From Acephala macrosclerotiorum (lineage: Eukaryota; Ascomycota; Leotiomycetes; Helotiales; Mollisiaceae): a DNA stretch of 64,000 bases. This document shows positions 25,661 to 36,515 of the stretch, in pieces (positions within the stretch are counted from its first letter, which is position 1; every line of letters starts with the position of its first letter). The stretch is taken from the NCBI GenBank assembly GCA_014904845.1, contig MU119482.1:1-64000 (forward strand). The letters are read 5' to 3'. The translations under genes and the position numbers were made by a program. The notes below the pieces were generated by a model. It was not told where the DNA came from and did no database searches. It saw only the letters and a program-made list of their open reading frames with translations.

Positions 25661-26401
25661 TTACAACCTCGGTCTCTCAAGTCCCGCCTTAGGGACTGCC
25701 ACAGCAAGCTGAGCTCGTCCCCCCTCGCGGGCCGCTGTCTCTTGACAATCTTCAATACCCACACCGTTGGCGAATTGCACCACCACGAAGTCGATCGGCC
25801 TCTCGCCAACGACAACCATTGGCGCATGCCAGGTCCCCGCTCCATAAGTGACAGCCTGGGATCCAGTCGCCACGAAGGCTTTGATCCCCCCTAGGTCGGG
25901 GAGACCTCGTCCAGGCAAGGATGCTCCATCGACTGTGAGAGGAGGAACGGGCAAGTCTGCATCGGCCGATGAAGGTGGCAGACTCGGTGCAACAATGACG
26001 AGATACCGGGCTTGTTGTGCTTCGAGCGGAGAGAGTCCGAGTGGAATGAAAGTCTGTGTCGTGTATGGATGCCGCTCCAGAATTTCGATGAGAAACAAGC
26101 CCTCTATACGTGAATTCTGGCCAGGAAGAAGAGTTCGAGGAGCGCAGACAAACATATTCATGACCGCCTTGCTAGGCATCATGCTGGGAGCGGAGGCATA
26201 GTAGTCCTTGATGTGTGTGACGTCCAAATACTTCAGGGCGCTGCCCTGATTTGCTTGGATCGCATTGGGAGGCAATTGGGTGATGCTTCTCGATGGAATG
26301 AGAGACGGTGCTCGATTTTCGATAACAGTACCGAAGTCAGAAAATGACGATTCGCAGAGAAGTTGCGGCTCAAGAACTACTCGTTCCGTGGATTCGCCCA
26401 T
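25661..26401 (-). CDS. Ureidoglycolate lyase
   Basis: Ureidoglycolate lyase splits ureidoglycolate into glyoxylate and urea, the last step of allantoin (purine) catabolism; the yeast counterpart is DAL3. It is a single 246-aa exon, the usual length. Visible family features are SALKYLDVTHIKDYYASAPS near residues 54-73, the cupin-like core MNMFVCAPRTLL with ILERHPYTTQTFIPLG, and the signature YGAGTWHAPMVVVG with its conserved His near residue 200, followed by IDFVVVQFANGVGIEDCQE. No signal peptide is present, so the protein is probably cytosolic. It is transcribed divergently from the SANT-like gene, and 874 bp separate the start codons. Nitrogen-responsive GATA sites would be expected, but I did not establish any. 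Confidence 0.93.
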   Translation of the reverse strand: MGESTERVVLEPQLLCESSFSDFGTVIENRAPSLIPSRSITQLPPNAIQANQGSALKYLDVTHIKDYYASAPSMMPSKAVMNMFVCAPRTLLPGQNSRIEGLFLIEILERHPYTTQTFIPLGLSPLEAQQARYLVIVAPSLPPSSADADLPVPPLTVDGASLPGRGLPDLGGIKAFVATGSQAVTYGAGTWHAPMVVVGERPIDFVVVQFANGVGIEDCQETAAREGGRAQLAVAVPKAGLERPRL

Positions 26402-27275
26402 GTCGCATGAGAACTTTCAAAATGCACCGTTCAGCACGTATTCTGCAGTTTGCCAGTTATTAGGTAGATGTGTGCTTCACACATTCTCCATCAACGCTCC
26501 TGCCTTCCAGGTTTTGAGATTTGAAGACTGCACGGACCACATCAAATCACATGATACCCCTGACCCAACTTACCTCCGTAAAGGGTACGAAGATAGTAGT
26601 CATTATATTCGACTGATACATAACAGATGCGCACAGCGGTAACAGTCTCTTTAGTACTTCGAAGCCGACCCTAGCTACTTAGCATTGTGCTCAATCTAAA
26701 TTCACTTCCAACAAAGCAACTACACCTTGAGGCTGGGACATTTGGACCAATCCAGCGCGTAGCGCAACCCATCGCGGCATCCAAGAGATTAAGTGTATCT
26801 ACGGAAGGCAGCTCAGAATACCCTAGAGGTTTCGGCTTCTTTTCAAGTACCAAGAAAGCTCATTGTTCTGTTTTCGCAGCGTCGCTTTTCGTTCCATTCA
26901 CCTCTCGGCTCTCCTATTGTCCTTCGAAATAAGCGAGGGGCAAATCCGACACAACGACAATGCCAAGCACTTTCTTTCTATAACTTCAACACAGACGAAA
27001 CCTCGCAACACCTCACAATGGCAGCAGCACAACACAGAGGACGGAGAATCGTAGAGTCCTTCACAATGGCAAGCAAAACAGATATACTCTCGCGAAGTTT
27101 CGCACAAGTTTTTCTTTCCTTCCTCGCAAATACAACTTTGACAGACTTGACCCATATCCGTTGCGTAACTCTGTTACATCTCTTGAACTCTTGCAACGCT
27201 TCATACTTCTTTCAATTCAAGTCATTCAATTCATTCCTCTCTGCTACAGGGCTTTGTCTGTAGTCTTCAGCCAAG
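26402..27275. other. Divergent promoter region
   Basis: Shared upstream region of ureidoglycolate lyase (-) and the SANT-like gene (+). The pyrimidine-rich second half is probably the leader of the SANT-like gene. A long frame there (26793-27263) lacks an ATG start and is not called. Confidence 0.5.
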
Positions 27276-28871
27276 ATGGCCTCTGTCACACCTCTTGGTC
27301 TGCATTCCACGGCTGGTCCGTTTGGTCGTGCAATCTCAATCCTCGACTCCAATTTGTCAGTAGCTTATTTATTCTTCCTGGCTCCTGTCCTATACCATCT
27401 CCTCGCTCTCGCTGCCTGCAAAGGACTATCGCTAACTTGTTTAAGTGGGCGCCGACTCGACAGCTTCATCTGGCCCAAGCCTTCTGATAAGGGTAAAGAC
27501 TTCCGAACTCTTTTCGAATTGGAAGGTTGCGATGATCTCTACAATGGGTTTGAGTCTCCCACCCATGTCGGTCCTTCTCTTATCAAAGAGAGCGCCGCAC
27601 GAATTCAGCGATGGGCCAGCTACCCAGACAAGGTTCCGAAGCCAAAGAGCATCCGCCGCCGCCAAGCCCCAACCACCCCTCGACAATGCCCCGCTCCAAT
27701 GAACTTCGAGCTACCCAGCCTAGGAGATGCCGTTTCAAGCGCTCTGGATCAATACATGAGTGGGACTATGTCTTTCGAGGAGTATGGAAACATCAAGCAT
27801 CAATGGTGGTCAGTCAATCAATCTGTTGTCGATTCATATCCCTGGGGCGGCACCTTGAAGAGATCTCGAAATCAATGCGAGTCTGATACCGATGATCAAC
27901 GCCCAGCTAGGAGGCAACGATATAATCTCTCATCGACCGCTGCTCAATCTACTTCTCGGTCTGCATTAATCGCTTTCCAGCCTGCATTACCACCGCAGCT
28001 TAGAGGACTGTGGATCAATAAGTCTGCACCATACCCACAACCTGCCGAGCACGGCCGATTCCCCTTTCAGCCTTTCTCTGGCGCAGGAGCATCGATTGCG
28101 AATCCTGCACCACCGAACCAGGGCGGAAAGTGGCCTCCATGTTGTACCCGACCTGCTTCGTCGAACCCCGTCGCGCAATCTCAACCACGGCATCACGGAG
28201 GCAAGGTGAGGCTACCTCTGTCTTATGATGAAGACGACGGCTCTGAAGAGCTCCCTGTTAAAAGACCAATCGACGATAGAGAACCCGGTCATGAAGCCTA
28301 TGGTGAAGCCGGTGACGAAAGTGATGATACTGCCCCTTCCTCGTCGGGGGGTGCCAGGGAATCAAAAGCACAATCCAAAGCCGCAAAGTCAAAGGTTACA
28401 AAGCCAAAGACTGAAAAGGCAGCTGGCCCTGGTGGTGAGAAGGCTAAAAAGAAAGGAGGATGGTCTGACGAGGAGTATTTGACTCTCTACGAGACCCTTA
28501 AGTCCTTCCAGGAACAGGAGCATGCCGCCAAGGTAGAAGACAAGCATAGGTTGAAAGACACGAAGCTTTTTAAAGAGATGGAAAAGAGAATTGCTCGCCA
28601 CCCAACCCGACCTGTGCGCCGAACTCATGGAGCCTGCAAGAACTTCTGGTTACGCCATGGAAGAATTAGACATTTTTGGGACGAGAAGCAGGGCAAATAT
28701 AACCCCAATGTTAAGTGTACCTCCGTCCAGAAGCCGAAGTCAAAAGGGGAGTCATCCAAGCAGAAGAAGTCAGTCCAAATCGAGGAGGAGGAGGAGGAGG
28801 AGGAGGAGGAGGAGGAGGGGTACGACGAGTACAGGGAAGAGGAAGAAGACGAGGATGATGAGTGGGCATGA
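27276..28871 (+). CDS. SANT/Myb-like nuclear protein with acidic tail
   Basis: Uncharacterised. The frame is open over 531 codons. However, 27356-27445 looks like an intron: donor GTCAGT, branch GCTAAC, acceptor TTTAAG, 90 nt and in frame. Splicing gives 501 aa (exons 27276-27355, 27446-28871). The C-terminal third has a Lys-rich basic stretch, then a SANT/Myb-like region (GGWSDEEYLTLYETLKSFQE through the segment ending KNFWLRHGRIRHFWDEKQGK). It ends in an uninterrupted Glu run and further Asp/Glu, encoded by (GAG)n. The middle is Pro/Ser-rich and disordered. A nuclear or chromatin role is inferred from these features only. If the intron is retained, a hydrophobic segment (YLFFLAPVLYHLLALAAC) is added near residue 30. 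Confidence 0.8.
   Translation: MASVTPLGLHSTAGPFGRAISILDSNLSVAYLFFLAPVLYHLLALAACKGLSLTCLSGRRLDSFIWPKPSDKGKDFRTLFELEGCDDLYNGFESPTHVGPSLIKESAARIQRWASYPDKVPKPKSIRRRQAPTTPRQCPAPMNFELPSLGDAVSSALDQYMSGTMSFEEYGNIKHQWWSVNQSVVDSYPWGGTLKRSRNQCESDTDDQRPARRQRYNLSSTAAQSTSRSALIAFQPALPPQLRGLWINKSAPYPQPAEHGRFPFQPFSGAGASIANPAPPNQGGKWPPCCTRPASSNPVAQSQPRHHGGKVRLPLSYDEDDGSEELPVKRPIDDREPGHEAYGEAGDESDDTAPSSSGGARESKAQSKAAKSKVTKPKTEKAAGPGGEKAKKKGGWSDEEYLTLYETLKSFQEQEHAAKVEDKHRLKDTKLFKEMEKRIARHPTRPVRRTHGACKNFWLRHGRIRHFWDEKQGKYNPNVKCTSVQKPKSKGESSKQKKSVQIEEEEEEEEEEEEGYDEYREEEEDEDDEWA
28782..28819 (+). repeat. (GAG)n repeat coding poly-Glu
   Basis: Trinucleotide repeat inside the acidic tail of the SANT-like gene. Its length changes the Glu run without shifting frame. 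Confidence 0.95.
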
Positions 28872-30030
28872 GTAGAGAACTGAGAACTGGTCTTGTGTAT
28901 CTTAAGCATCTGTGCTGCTGTTTTCCCCTTATCTTCCCTTTGTCTTTCCTTTTCAAAGTTGGTTCTTGAAAATTGCTGCTCTTGAAGGTTGAAAATAGGG
29001 GTTGCTTTTCTTATGTTTCTGCGTCATTCTTCGCGGAATGACATCTGCTACTCATGGGGCTTAACTATGGAGCTGGTCTTTCATGCTGCTGCGTCATTCA
29101 CGTCAAATTGACACTTGCTACTCATGGAGCTCAAGCAAATAGACGATTTTTTTTACGCTGCTTCACCATTCTTCCCGAAGAAAGATGGCAGTTACGCACC
29201 AGCATGTAACCAAAGTTACTCTCATACCTTTCCTTTCTTCAGAATTTGTAACATAGACTTTCTAGAAGGTTTGCGATACAAGAATACTGGAATAATGATA
29301 TAAAATGAGATATGAATCTACTGAACAATGGTTTGATCGTGAAATCGAAGATGCTGTGAGGTTGCTCACCTTGTCTGTCTTCGAATTCGCCTCTCGCGCG
29401 GTGTGTTCAAGCTCCTCCGGTACCGATTTTCATCCCTTATAACTGTAGCTATTGATTCGACTCGGCCTAAGACACAATAAGCCAAGACTTTACATAGGAT
29501 TCTGGTCAAGGAATATTAAAACTTGGGTTCAAAAAGCTCTTATAAGAGGTAGAGGTAGAAAGGTGAGCGTGTGTGTGGCTGAGCCTCGCCAAGGCTATAT
29601 TTAAAGTGGACCCAGCATCGCAACATATAGCAGTGATTGGCTCCAAGGCTCCTTTTACTGCTTACTACTCGTCGTCCAACTTTCCGTTCAGCCTCACCGG
29701 CGCCAACATCTTCCTTGAGATATGAGCTTACACGACTGGCATTGACCACATATATGCCACTTATTTGGCACTATTTAAACTTCAACCTAGGTCCGCCTTT
29801 CTTCCAGGTTCCGACTCACGCGAACGACACCACCCGTAAACTTGGAGACCTTCTACTCAAGCCCTTCGCTAGTTGCTGCAGCTAATATCGGGTTGTCAAG
29901 GCCTCCCACCACCTTCGGTCTACCTCGACCTCTGTCGCAGAAAAGCCTCAGCAGCCCTTTCACAACCTGATCTGCACATACAAACTATTTCCGCTCCTGC
30001 TTAGGTGGGCTCGCCTATCTCCTATTCGTA
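28872..30030. other. Intergenic region with 42-bp direct repeat
   Basis: No gene supported. An imperfect direct repeat lies 3' of the SANT-like gene (29020-29061 and 29090-29131). The last 300 bp, pyrimidine-rich, are the probable leader of the NCBP3 gene. Confidence 0.5.
29020..29131. repeat. Imperfect 42-bp direct repeat, 70-bp period
   Basis: Copies 29020-29061 and 29090-29131 share TGCGTCATTC at the start and TGCTACTCATGG near the end, with divergence between. Copy 1 also contains the short palindrome CATTCTTCGCGGAATG. Confidence 0.8.
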
Positions 30031-31452
30031 ATGGCGACCGACATGGATATCGAGATGGATATAGACATTGGGTTGACGGAGGAAGATCTTATGATCCCCG
30101 AGGTTGAAACCATTCCAGACTCAGATGTGGTAGTAAGCTGTCTCGAAGCCTTAGATCCTGAGCGCGTGGCTGATCTTACATAGCAGACTGGCCAACAAGA
30201 TCCGACCCCAATACTCACCCATCCCAATGATGCCTCCGGACCTGATTCCCTTGAGCCGACTCCTGAGAAAGTACATCTGCGCGGCCTCGACAATCTCACC
30301 ACCAAAGATATTCAGGCTTTTGCTTCTGAGTACTACAAAGGCCACAGCCCTCTACACGTCGAATGGATTGATGATACCTCGGCGAATTTAGTCTACGAAA
30401 ATGCAGAAATTGCATGGGAGGCGTTGCTTGCGTTTGTTTCTATGGAAGTTGCAGATGGCACTCAGATCCCGGCCTTACAGACCCTGCCCGCCAAGTCATT
30501 TCCCGCTCACCCAGATACAAATCTCCAAGTCAGACTAGCTGTGGTTGGAGATCGAAAGCAGGCCGGCGCTCGTGAACGAAGTCGATTCTACCTGTTCAAC
30601 CCAGAATATGATCCAGCAGAGCGTCGAAAGCGAGGCAGTGTTTACAGAGGGGGAGCCCGCAAATACAGAGATCGTGAGGATGGTGGGTACCGTAGTCAAC
30701 GTTACGATGATCGCGAACAACGAAAGCGGGAGCTAGAGTCAGACTTTGATGCCACGCTCTACGACGACGACAAAGACGCCATCGCAAAGCGAGCTGATCG
30801 GCGTCATACTCGTCAGGATTCGTCTTCTGGAGGTGATTCCGGAGACAGAGGCCAACGGCACGTTCGATTTCACCGTGATAGAGAGCTCTTCCCTGAACGT
30901 GATCACAGAAGCAGTGGTAGATTGCGAGATCGAAGTGCTTCACCAGCTCGAGAAACTGATGTGGACCGAGATGCGGCTAGGATGAGGAGGCAGGATGCTG
31001 CAGCTCGAGAGAATCGTCAGAAAGCACAGTCAATCAAGGCTCGGCTCAGAGAGGCCCAGAACACCAAAGAATTATTCCCACAGAAGACGAGCATCTCTCA
31101 CCGTCGCTCTGGTGCTTTCGATGCAGCTGATGAAACCGCCGACTTGTTCGCCAACAGAATGCCAGTACCCTTTACAGACGGCAGTTCAGATTCGCGTCCT
31201 AAGAAGGGAGTTTCATTAGCTTCGAGGATTACGAGAAGAGATTCGGATAACGACATTGGTTTCAGTATTCGAGGGGCTGCCAAGGCTTTACCCGTGCAGG
31301 GCTTCAGCATCAAAGGAGCAGCATCAGGTGGTGCGCGTGTGAAGGAGCTTTTCCCATCGACTTTCGGAGACAACGCAGGAAAGGAGCTGTTCTCAGAGGC
31401 ACTGGAAGGAAGAGGCAGAAGGAGGCAGAAGGCGGAGGACTTATTTTATTAG
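30031..31452 (+). CDS. Nuclear cap-binding protein subunit 3 (NCBP3) homologue
   Basis: NCBP3 binds the mRNA cap together with NCBP1 in animals and helps export. The fungal protein is inferred to act on nuclear RNA. Exons 30031-30132 and 30184 or 30187-31452 give 456 or 455 aa. The intron ends in TAGCAG, so two acceptors three bases apart are possible. Residues about 55-115 form the RRM-like family domain: HLRGLDNLTTKDIQAFASEY and then VEWIDDTSANLVYEN, matching the LxxxGxxxxxTxDV...EWxDDTSxN pattern of NCBP3. RFYLFNPEYDPAERRKRG follows. The remainder is Arg/Asp/Ser-rich, with repeated ELF motifs (RELFPE, KELFPQ, KELFPS, KELFSE, EDLFY). The repeated motif is unexplained and may be a docking sequence. 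Confidence 0.85.
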
Positions 31453-32006
31453 AGGTGCCTTGTGACTGGATGGGGTGGACGAAGGAGAGGCTGGATGTCG
31501 TATTCAAAGATATCCTGGGGATTCTCTGGTCAAAACCGCTCAGTTGAGTTGATTTTACTGCCCACAATCCGTGGTCATTTGCCAGAAGCAGTTCCCAAAC
31601 TCGCAGAACGTAGCCTCCGCTGCACTAATACTTGCATATTGCGTTGGCTTTCCACAATAAACATAAAGGCCTTATGGCTACTTGCTACTGCAAGCTATCT
31701 TCATTCACAATCTACTAGCCATCTGATTGTAGATTTAGCGGGAATTTGTGCTCTTGGATCTCTTCTTTTCCGTGCTCTGAGAATTCGACCCGAATGTATC
31801 GCCCTTTGCGACTCAGCCCATTCAATACCGTCATTTTGAAAGGGAGTCTCGTCTTGGGGTTCCTCTCCTTCCCAGATCGACGAGATTCGCGAACGCTCCT
31901 TCCGTCAACAAACAAATATCGCCAACGCGAATTGTCCCCGGCTTCGCAATTCTTGAACTCAGCTTCTCCACTGGTAAAGATCTATTGAAGGCGACAAAGT
32001 TGAAAG
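31453..32006. other. Intergenic region
   Basis: About 550 bp holding the NCBP3 3' end and the upstream region of the coiled-coil gene. Nothing else was seen. Confidence 0.5.
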
Positions 32007-33862
32007 ATGGCTGAATGGTTGCGCCCATTTCCCGGCTTCGGACGTGCCAGGGCTCCTATTCCAACAGGTAGCGATCGCCCGGCCACCTCCTCCTTCGACG
32101 AGGGCACCGAGAGCGAGGAAGGTAGCATACCTCGTCTCAGGCCCGCATCCCGAGTGTCCTCCCACATTAGTCTTCGACCTAACACGCCACCTGTGTACGA
32201 TCCAGATACGTTCCCGAATTTCCGCCAGCCAGATAACGTCTACTACAGACCTTCAGGGGATCAAATGGCCGAGATGTTGAAGGTCGCAGTAATGAGCAAG
32301 GGAACTTTTGACCCACTTCCTAAAGAGTATAATAGTTGCATCTTACACGTCTTGGAGGCATATCAGGGAATGAGGAATGAGATTGCAAAGAAGGACGAGG
32401 AGATCGAGGCTATGAAGCAACGGCATATAATGGCTACAAAAGATTTTGAGGATATGGCTACGAAGTGGGAGACCAGGGAGAAGAACTATCAGGCAGAGCT
32501 TAAGAAATTGGAGGTGATTTTGAGTAAGACCGAAGGCGGCATGGAGAAAATCATATTGGCTCGAAGCAAGAGTACTGTTCATGGGTCGAAGAAGATCAAA
32601 GAAGCCGTGAACGAGCTTAGATCTGCCAATCGGAGAGAAAGCGAGCACGCTTTGAACGACGGTACGTCGCCTATTACGTTCTGCCTTGATCAATGGCTGA
32701 CTTTTTAAATTTAGTTGATGGAGATACGCCGATTGGAACAGATGACAATCAAGAGCCACTGTATATTCAGCCAGGAGGGAGATTAACCTCAAAGCGCAAG
32801 AAGAAGAATAGAAAGATCTCCGACCTTCCTCATCCCGAAGCAAGCTCCGTAAGCGAGTCAGCCGAAGCGCCTCCTCGAAATCGTCTTCTCAATCGGGCAT
32901 CAAGAGGAAACCTCCTCAATCTCTTTGCCGGGAAAGCTAGTGACCTAGGTTCTTCAAGCAAGAAATCGCCACGACTCACGGAAGCACAAATCAAAGCTAT
33001 GGAACGGGAGCAGTCGATCAGAGACCACGGCGTTACATTCGACTCCGACTCGTCTGAATCTTCAAGCGAGGATGAAGCTGAATTGGGTTTGCGTGCTCCT
33101 GGACATGGCTCTAGATTAGGTGGCAGCCTCCGAAAACCTCCCCCAGTTACCCCAAAGACCAGTCCACGGAAGCTGAGACGTGGCGTCAGTGACCAAACTA
33201 ACAGTCCCAAGACTGCACTCAGAGCCCCACGCATGGCTCCAACCCAGATGGGGTTCTCATTCAAGCCAGGCGATGACCTTGGCATACTCGGAAAACGACC
33301 AAGCGAATACTCCAGCAAGAGGGCCTCGGAGGATGATGTAATGCGATGTACTTCTGATCAACGCATTCAGAAGGCGACTTGTAGAGAAGTTGCGAAGACG
33401 AGCCAAGGGCGGAGGTCCTCGATCCCACTGCCGAAGCAAGGACCAAACACTAAGTCGCCCAGCCCCGAGCCATCTGTGTCCCAAGATGGTACTCCACTTC
33501 ATCGCTATAACTCAGCAAGCAGCGTTCTAACAGCGTTCTGTGCAAACTCTGGTCCAAGCAGCAGCGATGACTCGAAACGAAATAGCTTCGCTGGTCAGCG
33601 AAAGGTAGCGACAGACAAGAGAAGTGGAAGCAGTGATGCAATCACAGCAGCGGCCCGAGCCGTGGCACGAAGTTCAACTGTAGTTCGGTTGGACGACAAG
33701 AAGAACTCTTCCTTGGATTCACCATCGGCAAATGATAGTCGGCACAAAGCAGGCAGGCGAACAAGCAATTTTTCAGTCGACACAGAAGGCAAAAGGAGCA
33801 GCAGAACCAGCCCTGGGAATGGTGGAAGTTGCAGCAATGTCGACGGTGCAGGCGAGAGTTGA
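32007..33862 (+). CDS. Uncharacterised coiled-coil, Ser-rich fungal protein
   Basis: I do not recognise the family. Exons 32007-32661 and 32715-33862 (intron with GTACGT donor and TTTAG acceptor) give 1,803 nt, 600 aa. The N terminus is disordered. Residues about 85-120 look folded (KVAVMSKGTFDPLPKEYNSC). Residues 120-210 are a heptad-rich coiled coil of Glu/Lys. After residue 235 the protein is Ser/Arg/Lys-rich and disordered, with basic patches (KRKKKNRK) and many SP/TP sites. It ends without a defined domain. A cytoskeletal or scaffold role is possible, but nothing in the sequence settles it. Confidence 0.8.
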
Positions 33863-34767
33863 CAAAGCAGCCTTGATGTGAAGCCTCGCAAGAAGCATGG
33901 AAGGACTAGTTTGGGAAGCTGTGGCGACGGAAATTCGAGCGGTGACGACGACCTTAGATAAATAGCCGACAAGAGAAAGCATGTGTCGGTAGGAAGATGG
34001 ATAATGGTGCTTTGGGAGCATACGGTGGGTGAATCGACATGCTGGTCGTGTTAGATGATACTTTCTCATGTTGCTTGGCTATAGCGGGCTTGTTAGAGTA
34101 CAGAGAGTGGCAATGAATCGAGGACTCGGTGTTCGACCTAGATACGAACATTGAAGCGGACCTATAGCAGAGAAGATTGCATCTTACTGAGAAATCAAAC
34201 AAGATGGTAGAGCGGCAAATGGCTCTGGGAATCCCATCGCACTTTCTTTAATATTGTGAGTGTTGGACTTCTTGATTTACCAACATGTGCTTAATGACAT
34301 GCAGCAGAGTATGAAAACTGGGGGACATTTCCAGATCTCCACTTTTTAAGTCTCCTTCTGCAAGGCATAGCAGATTTCTATAAGCTTTCAACCTCATCAT
34401 AGCCTACCTCTCTCTCTTTGCTTTGTTCATTCCGTACGCTTTTAAAGGTCTCTGAGCTAGTATGGTTTTGGAGTATATGTTTCACGAATTGCTGCAGCTC
34501 TGAGCAGGTCCCTTCCTAGTCTTAATGGATACGACCAAGGAAAGAAATCGCGCACGTTCTTGTACATCACGTTAGCCTCAACTCAAGTCACAATCCAAAC
34601 ATACGAGAGTACGCATCGCGGTATCATGTACTGATTGCAGTATCTATATCACAAAGGCACCAATAGCCCAACAAATAGAAAACCTTGCGCCATTGCCATC
34701 TCTCGTATCCATCGTATAATCTGATAAAGTATACAATTCATCCCTCCCAAGTCACAAATCGAGTGAT
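33863..34767. other. Convergent intergenic region
   Basis: 3' regions of the coiled-coil gene (+) and carboxypeptidase Y (-). No gene or notable repeat seen. Confidence 0.5.
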
Positions 34768-36515
34768 TTAGAACCACTCGCCACCAATCCACCTATTGAG
34801 GAAGTCTAAAGACGCTTCAGGTTGATCCATAGGAACCATGTGTCCAGCTCCAAACACCTGGAGAAAGGTGAAGTTGCCGCTGTTCTTGATCTTGCCATAC
34901 TCGTCACCGTTGTCAAGTTTGATGTCCTTGATATCGGCTTGGTTGAAGTCCTTCTGGCCGGGCCACTCGAGAGCTTCGGTCCAGGCTTGGTTACCGAGCC
35001 AGTTGCAAATGAAATCGGCATCACCAGCGTAGATCAAGACTGGGATCTGCTCAAGGATGCCGGGCACGAGGCGGTGGAAGGGTTGCATCCAGTCACCTTG
35101 GAAGAGGAAGTTACGGTTGATGTCAAAGTTGCAGCTGTCGTAGCTGCTGACTTCAACACCGAGCTCTTGTTGAACCTCCTTCTTGTTCAGATACTCGCTG
35201 ATCCAGCCGAGGGCGGAGTAGCAGAGGTTGCTGGAGTCTTCGCATTGGCTACGGATGTCATAGACATTCTAGAAATTTGTCAGTATGTTTTTTTTAATCA
35301 AAACTGGAGTATACATACCTGTCCAGTTCGTTGGTAGGGGCCAATCATAGCATTGTTGCAGTATATGCTTGCAGGAACACAAGACCAAACGCTCTCGCTA
35401 TCGTAGCAGTTCTTGATGAGGCTTTGACAGCGGGGAAGAGCGTTCTCCATAGCTTGGCACTCACCGTCATCAAGAACAGCTGGATAACCACCCTTTCCAC
35501 AGGCCATTGGCTCGTAGTATTCGTATTGAGTAAGACCATCAGTAAGACCGTTACCAATGAGGATGGACTTGAGGTTGATGTTGCGCTTCTTGTGGGACAG
35601 AATCTCGGAGGTGAAAACTGGAATGTAGTGGCCTGCATATGATTCGCCGGCGATGTGGAAGTCCTGCTTCGCATACTCTGGGAATTGCTTGAAGAAGAGG
35701 GTTAGAAGAGCATATACGTCCTTGCCAGCAGCGACGGTGTTGCTGACGGATCCACCACTGTACGAGTATCCAACGTTGACTGGTTGGTCAAGGAAGATTA
35801 CCGAAGCATTGGCATTCCAGGAATATGGATTGCTGTGGAGCTTGAGCTTCTTGTCGATTGATGCGGGACCCAATTCGAGGAAGAGTCCGGTAAGAGATGA
35901 GCATCCTGGTCCGCCATTGAGCCATAGCACTACCGGGTCATTCTTGGGGTCATTTCGGGATTCGAAGAACCCTATAGATGAGTTAGTATCGATCCTTGGG
36001 ATCTACGTAGGATACTTACAGTAGAAAAGATGCTTATCGTTCTCCTCGTCGTCGAGATAACCACTGTATTGCTTGACCGTATCCACTCCGAGCTTTGATG
36101 GATCAACCTTCTTAGCTCTGAGGTTATAGGTCTCGAGCTTTCCATCAATCTCTCTCTCCTTCTGACCATTGGCATTCTCAACCCAAACGCTCTGAACATC
36201 TGCGCCCTTCATAACATAGTCCCATGCGCTATCGGGCTTTCTGGTGTGTGGTTTGGGAGGGGAGAAGAATGTTGCCTTATCCATAGCTTCTGGGAAGTGC
36301 ATGGCGACTTCGTCCCAGATAGCTTTGGCTTCAGCGGTCATATCCTTCATCGAATCGGCGAGATGGTTTAATGACTTCGACCAGGCATCGGTAACTGGCT
36401 TGGCAGCTTCTTTCAAGGGGTTCTGTCCTTTGAATGGGTTCGAGAGGATCTGCTGCTGGTTCGAAATGGCTGCCGAGGCAGCGCCCAACAGGACGGTTGA
36501 TGCGAGGAGTTTCAT
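34768..36515 (-). CDS. cpyA: Vacuolar carboxypeptidase Y
   Basis: S10-family serine carboxypeptidase of the vacuole, removing C-terminal residues; made as a prepro-enzyme. Exons on the minus strand, 5' to 3': 36515-36020, 35971-35319, 35268-34768, giving 549 aa. The signal peptide is about residues 1-17 ([16 protein letters not shown]) and is followed by a roughly 110-residue propeptide. The oxyanion motif is NGGPGCSS near 185. The catalytic Ser lies in GESYAGHY (S276). The Asp lies in the [14 protein letters not shown] segment (about D468) and the His in [11 protein letters not shown] (H526). ATG 36515 was preferred to one 15 bases upstream because it gives a clean signal peptide. All family landmarks are intact, in contrast to the S10 gene at 56363. 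Confidence 0.96.

Noticed and set aside
26793..27263. 156-codon frame just upstream of the SANT-like gene
   Set aside because: No ATG at its start; the translation reflects a pyrimidine-rich leader rather than a protein.
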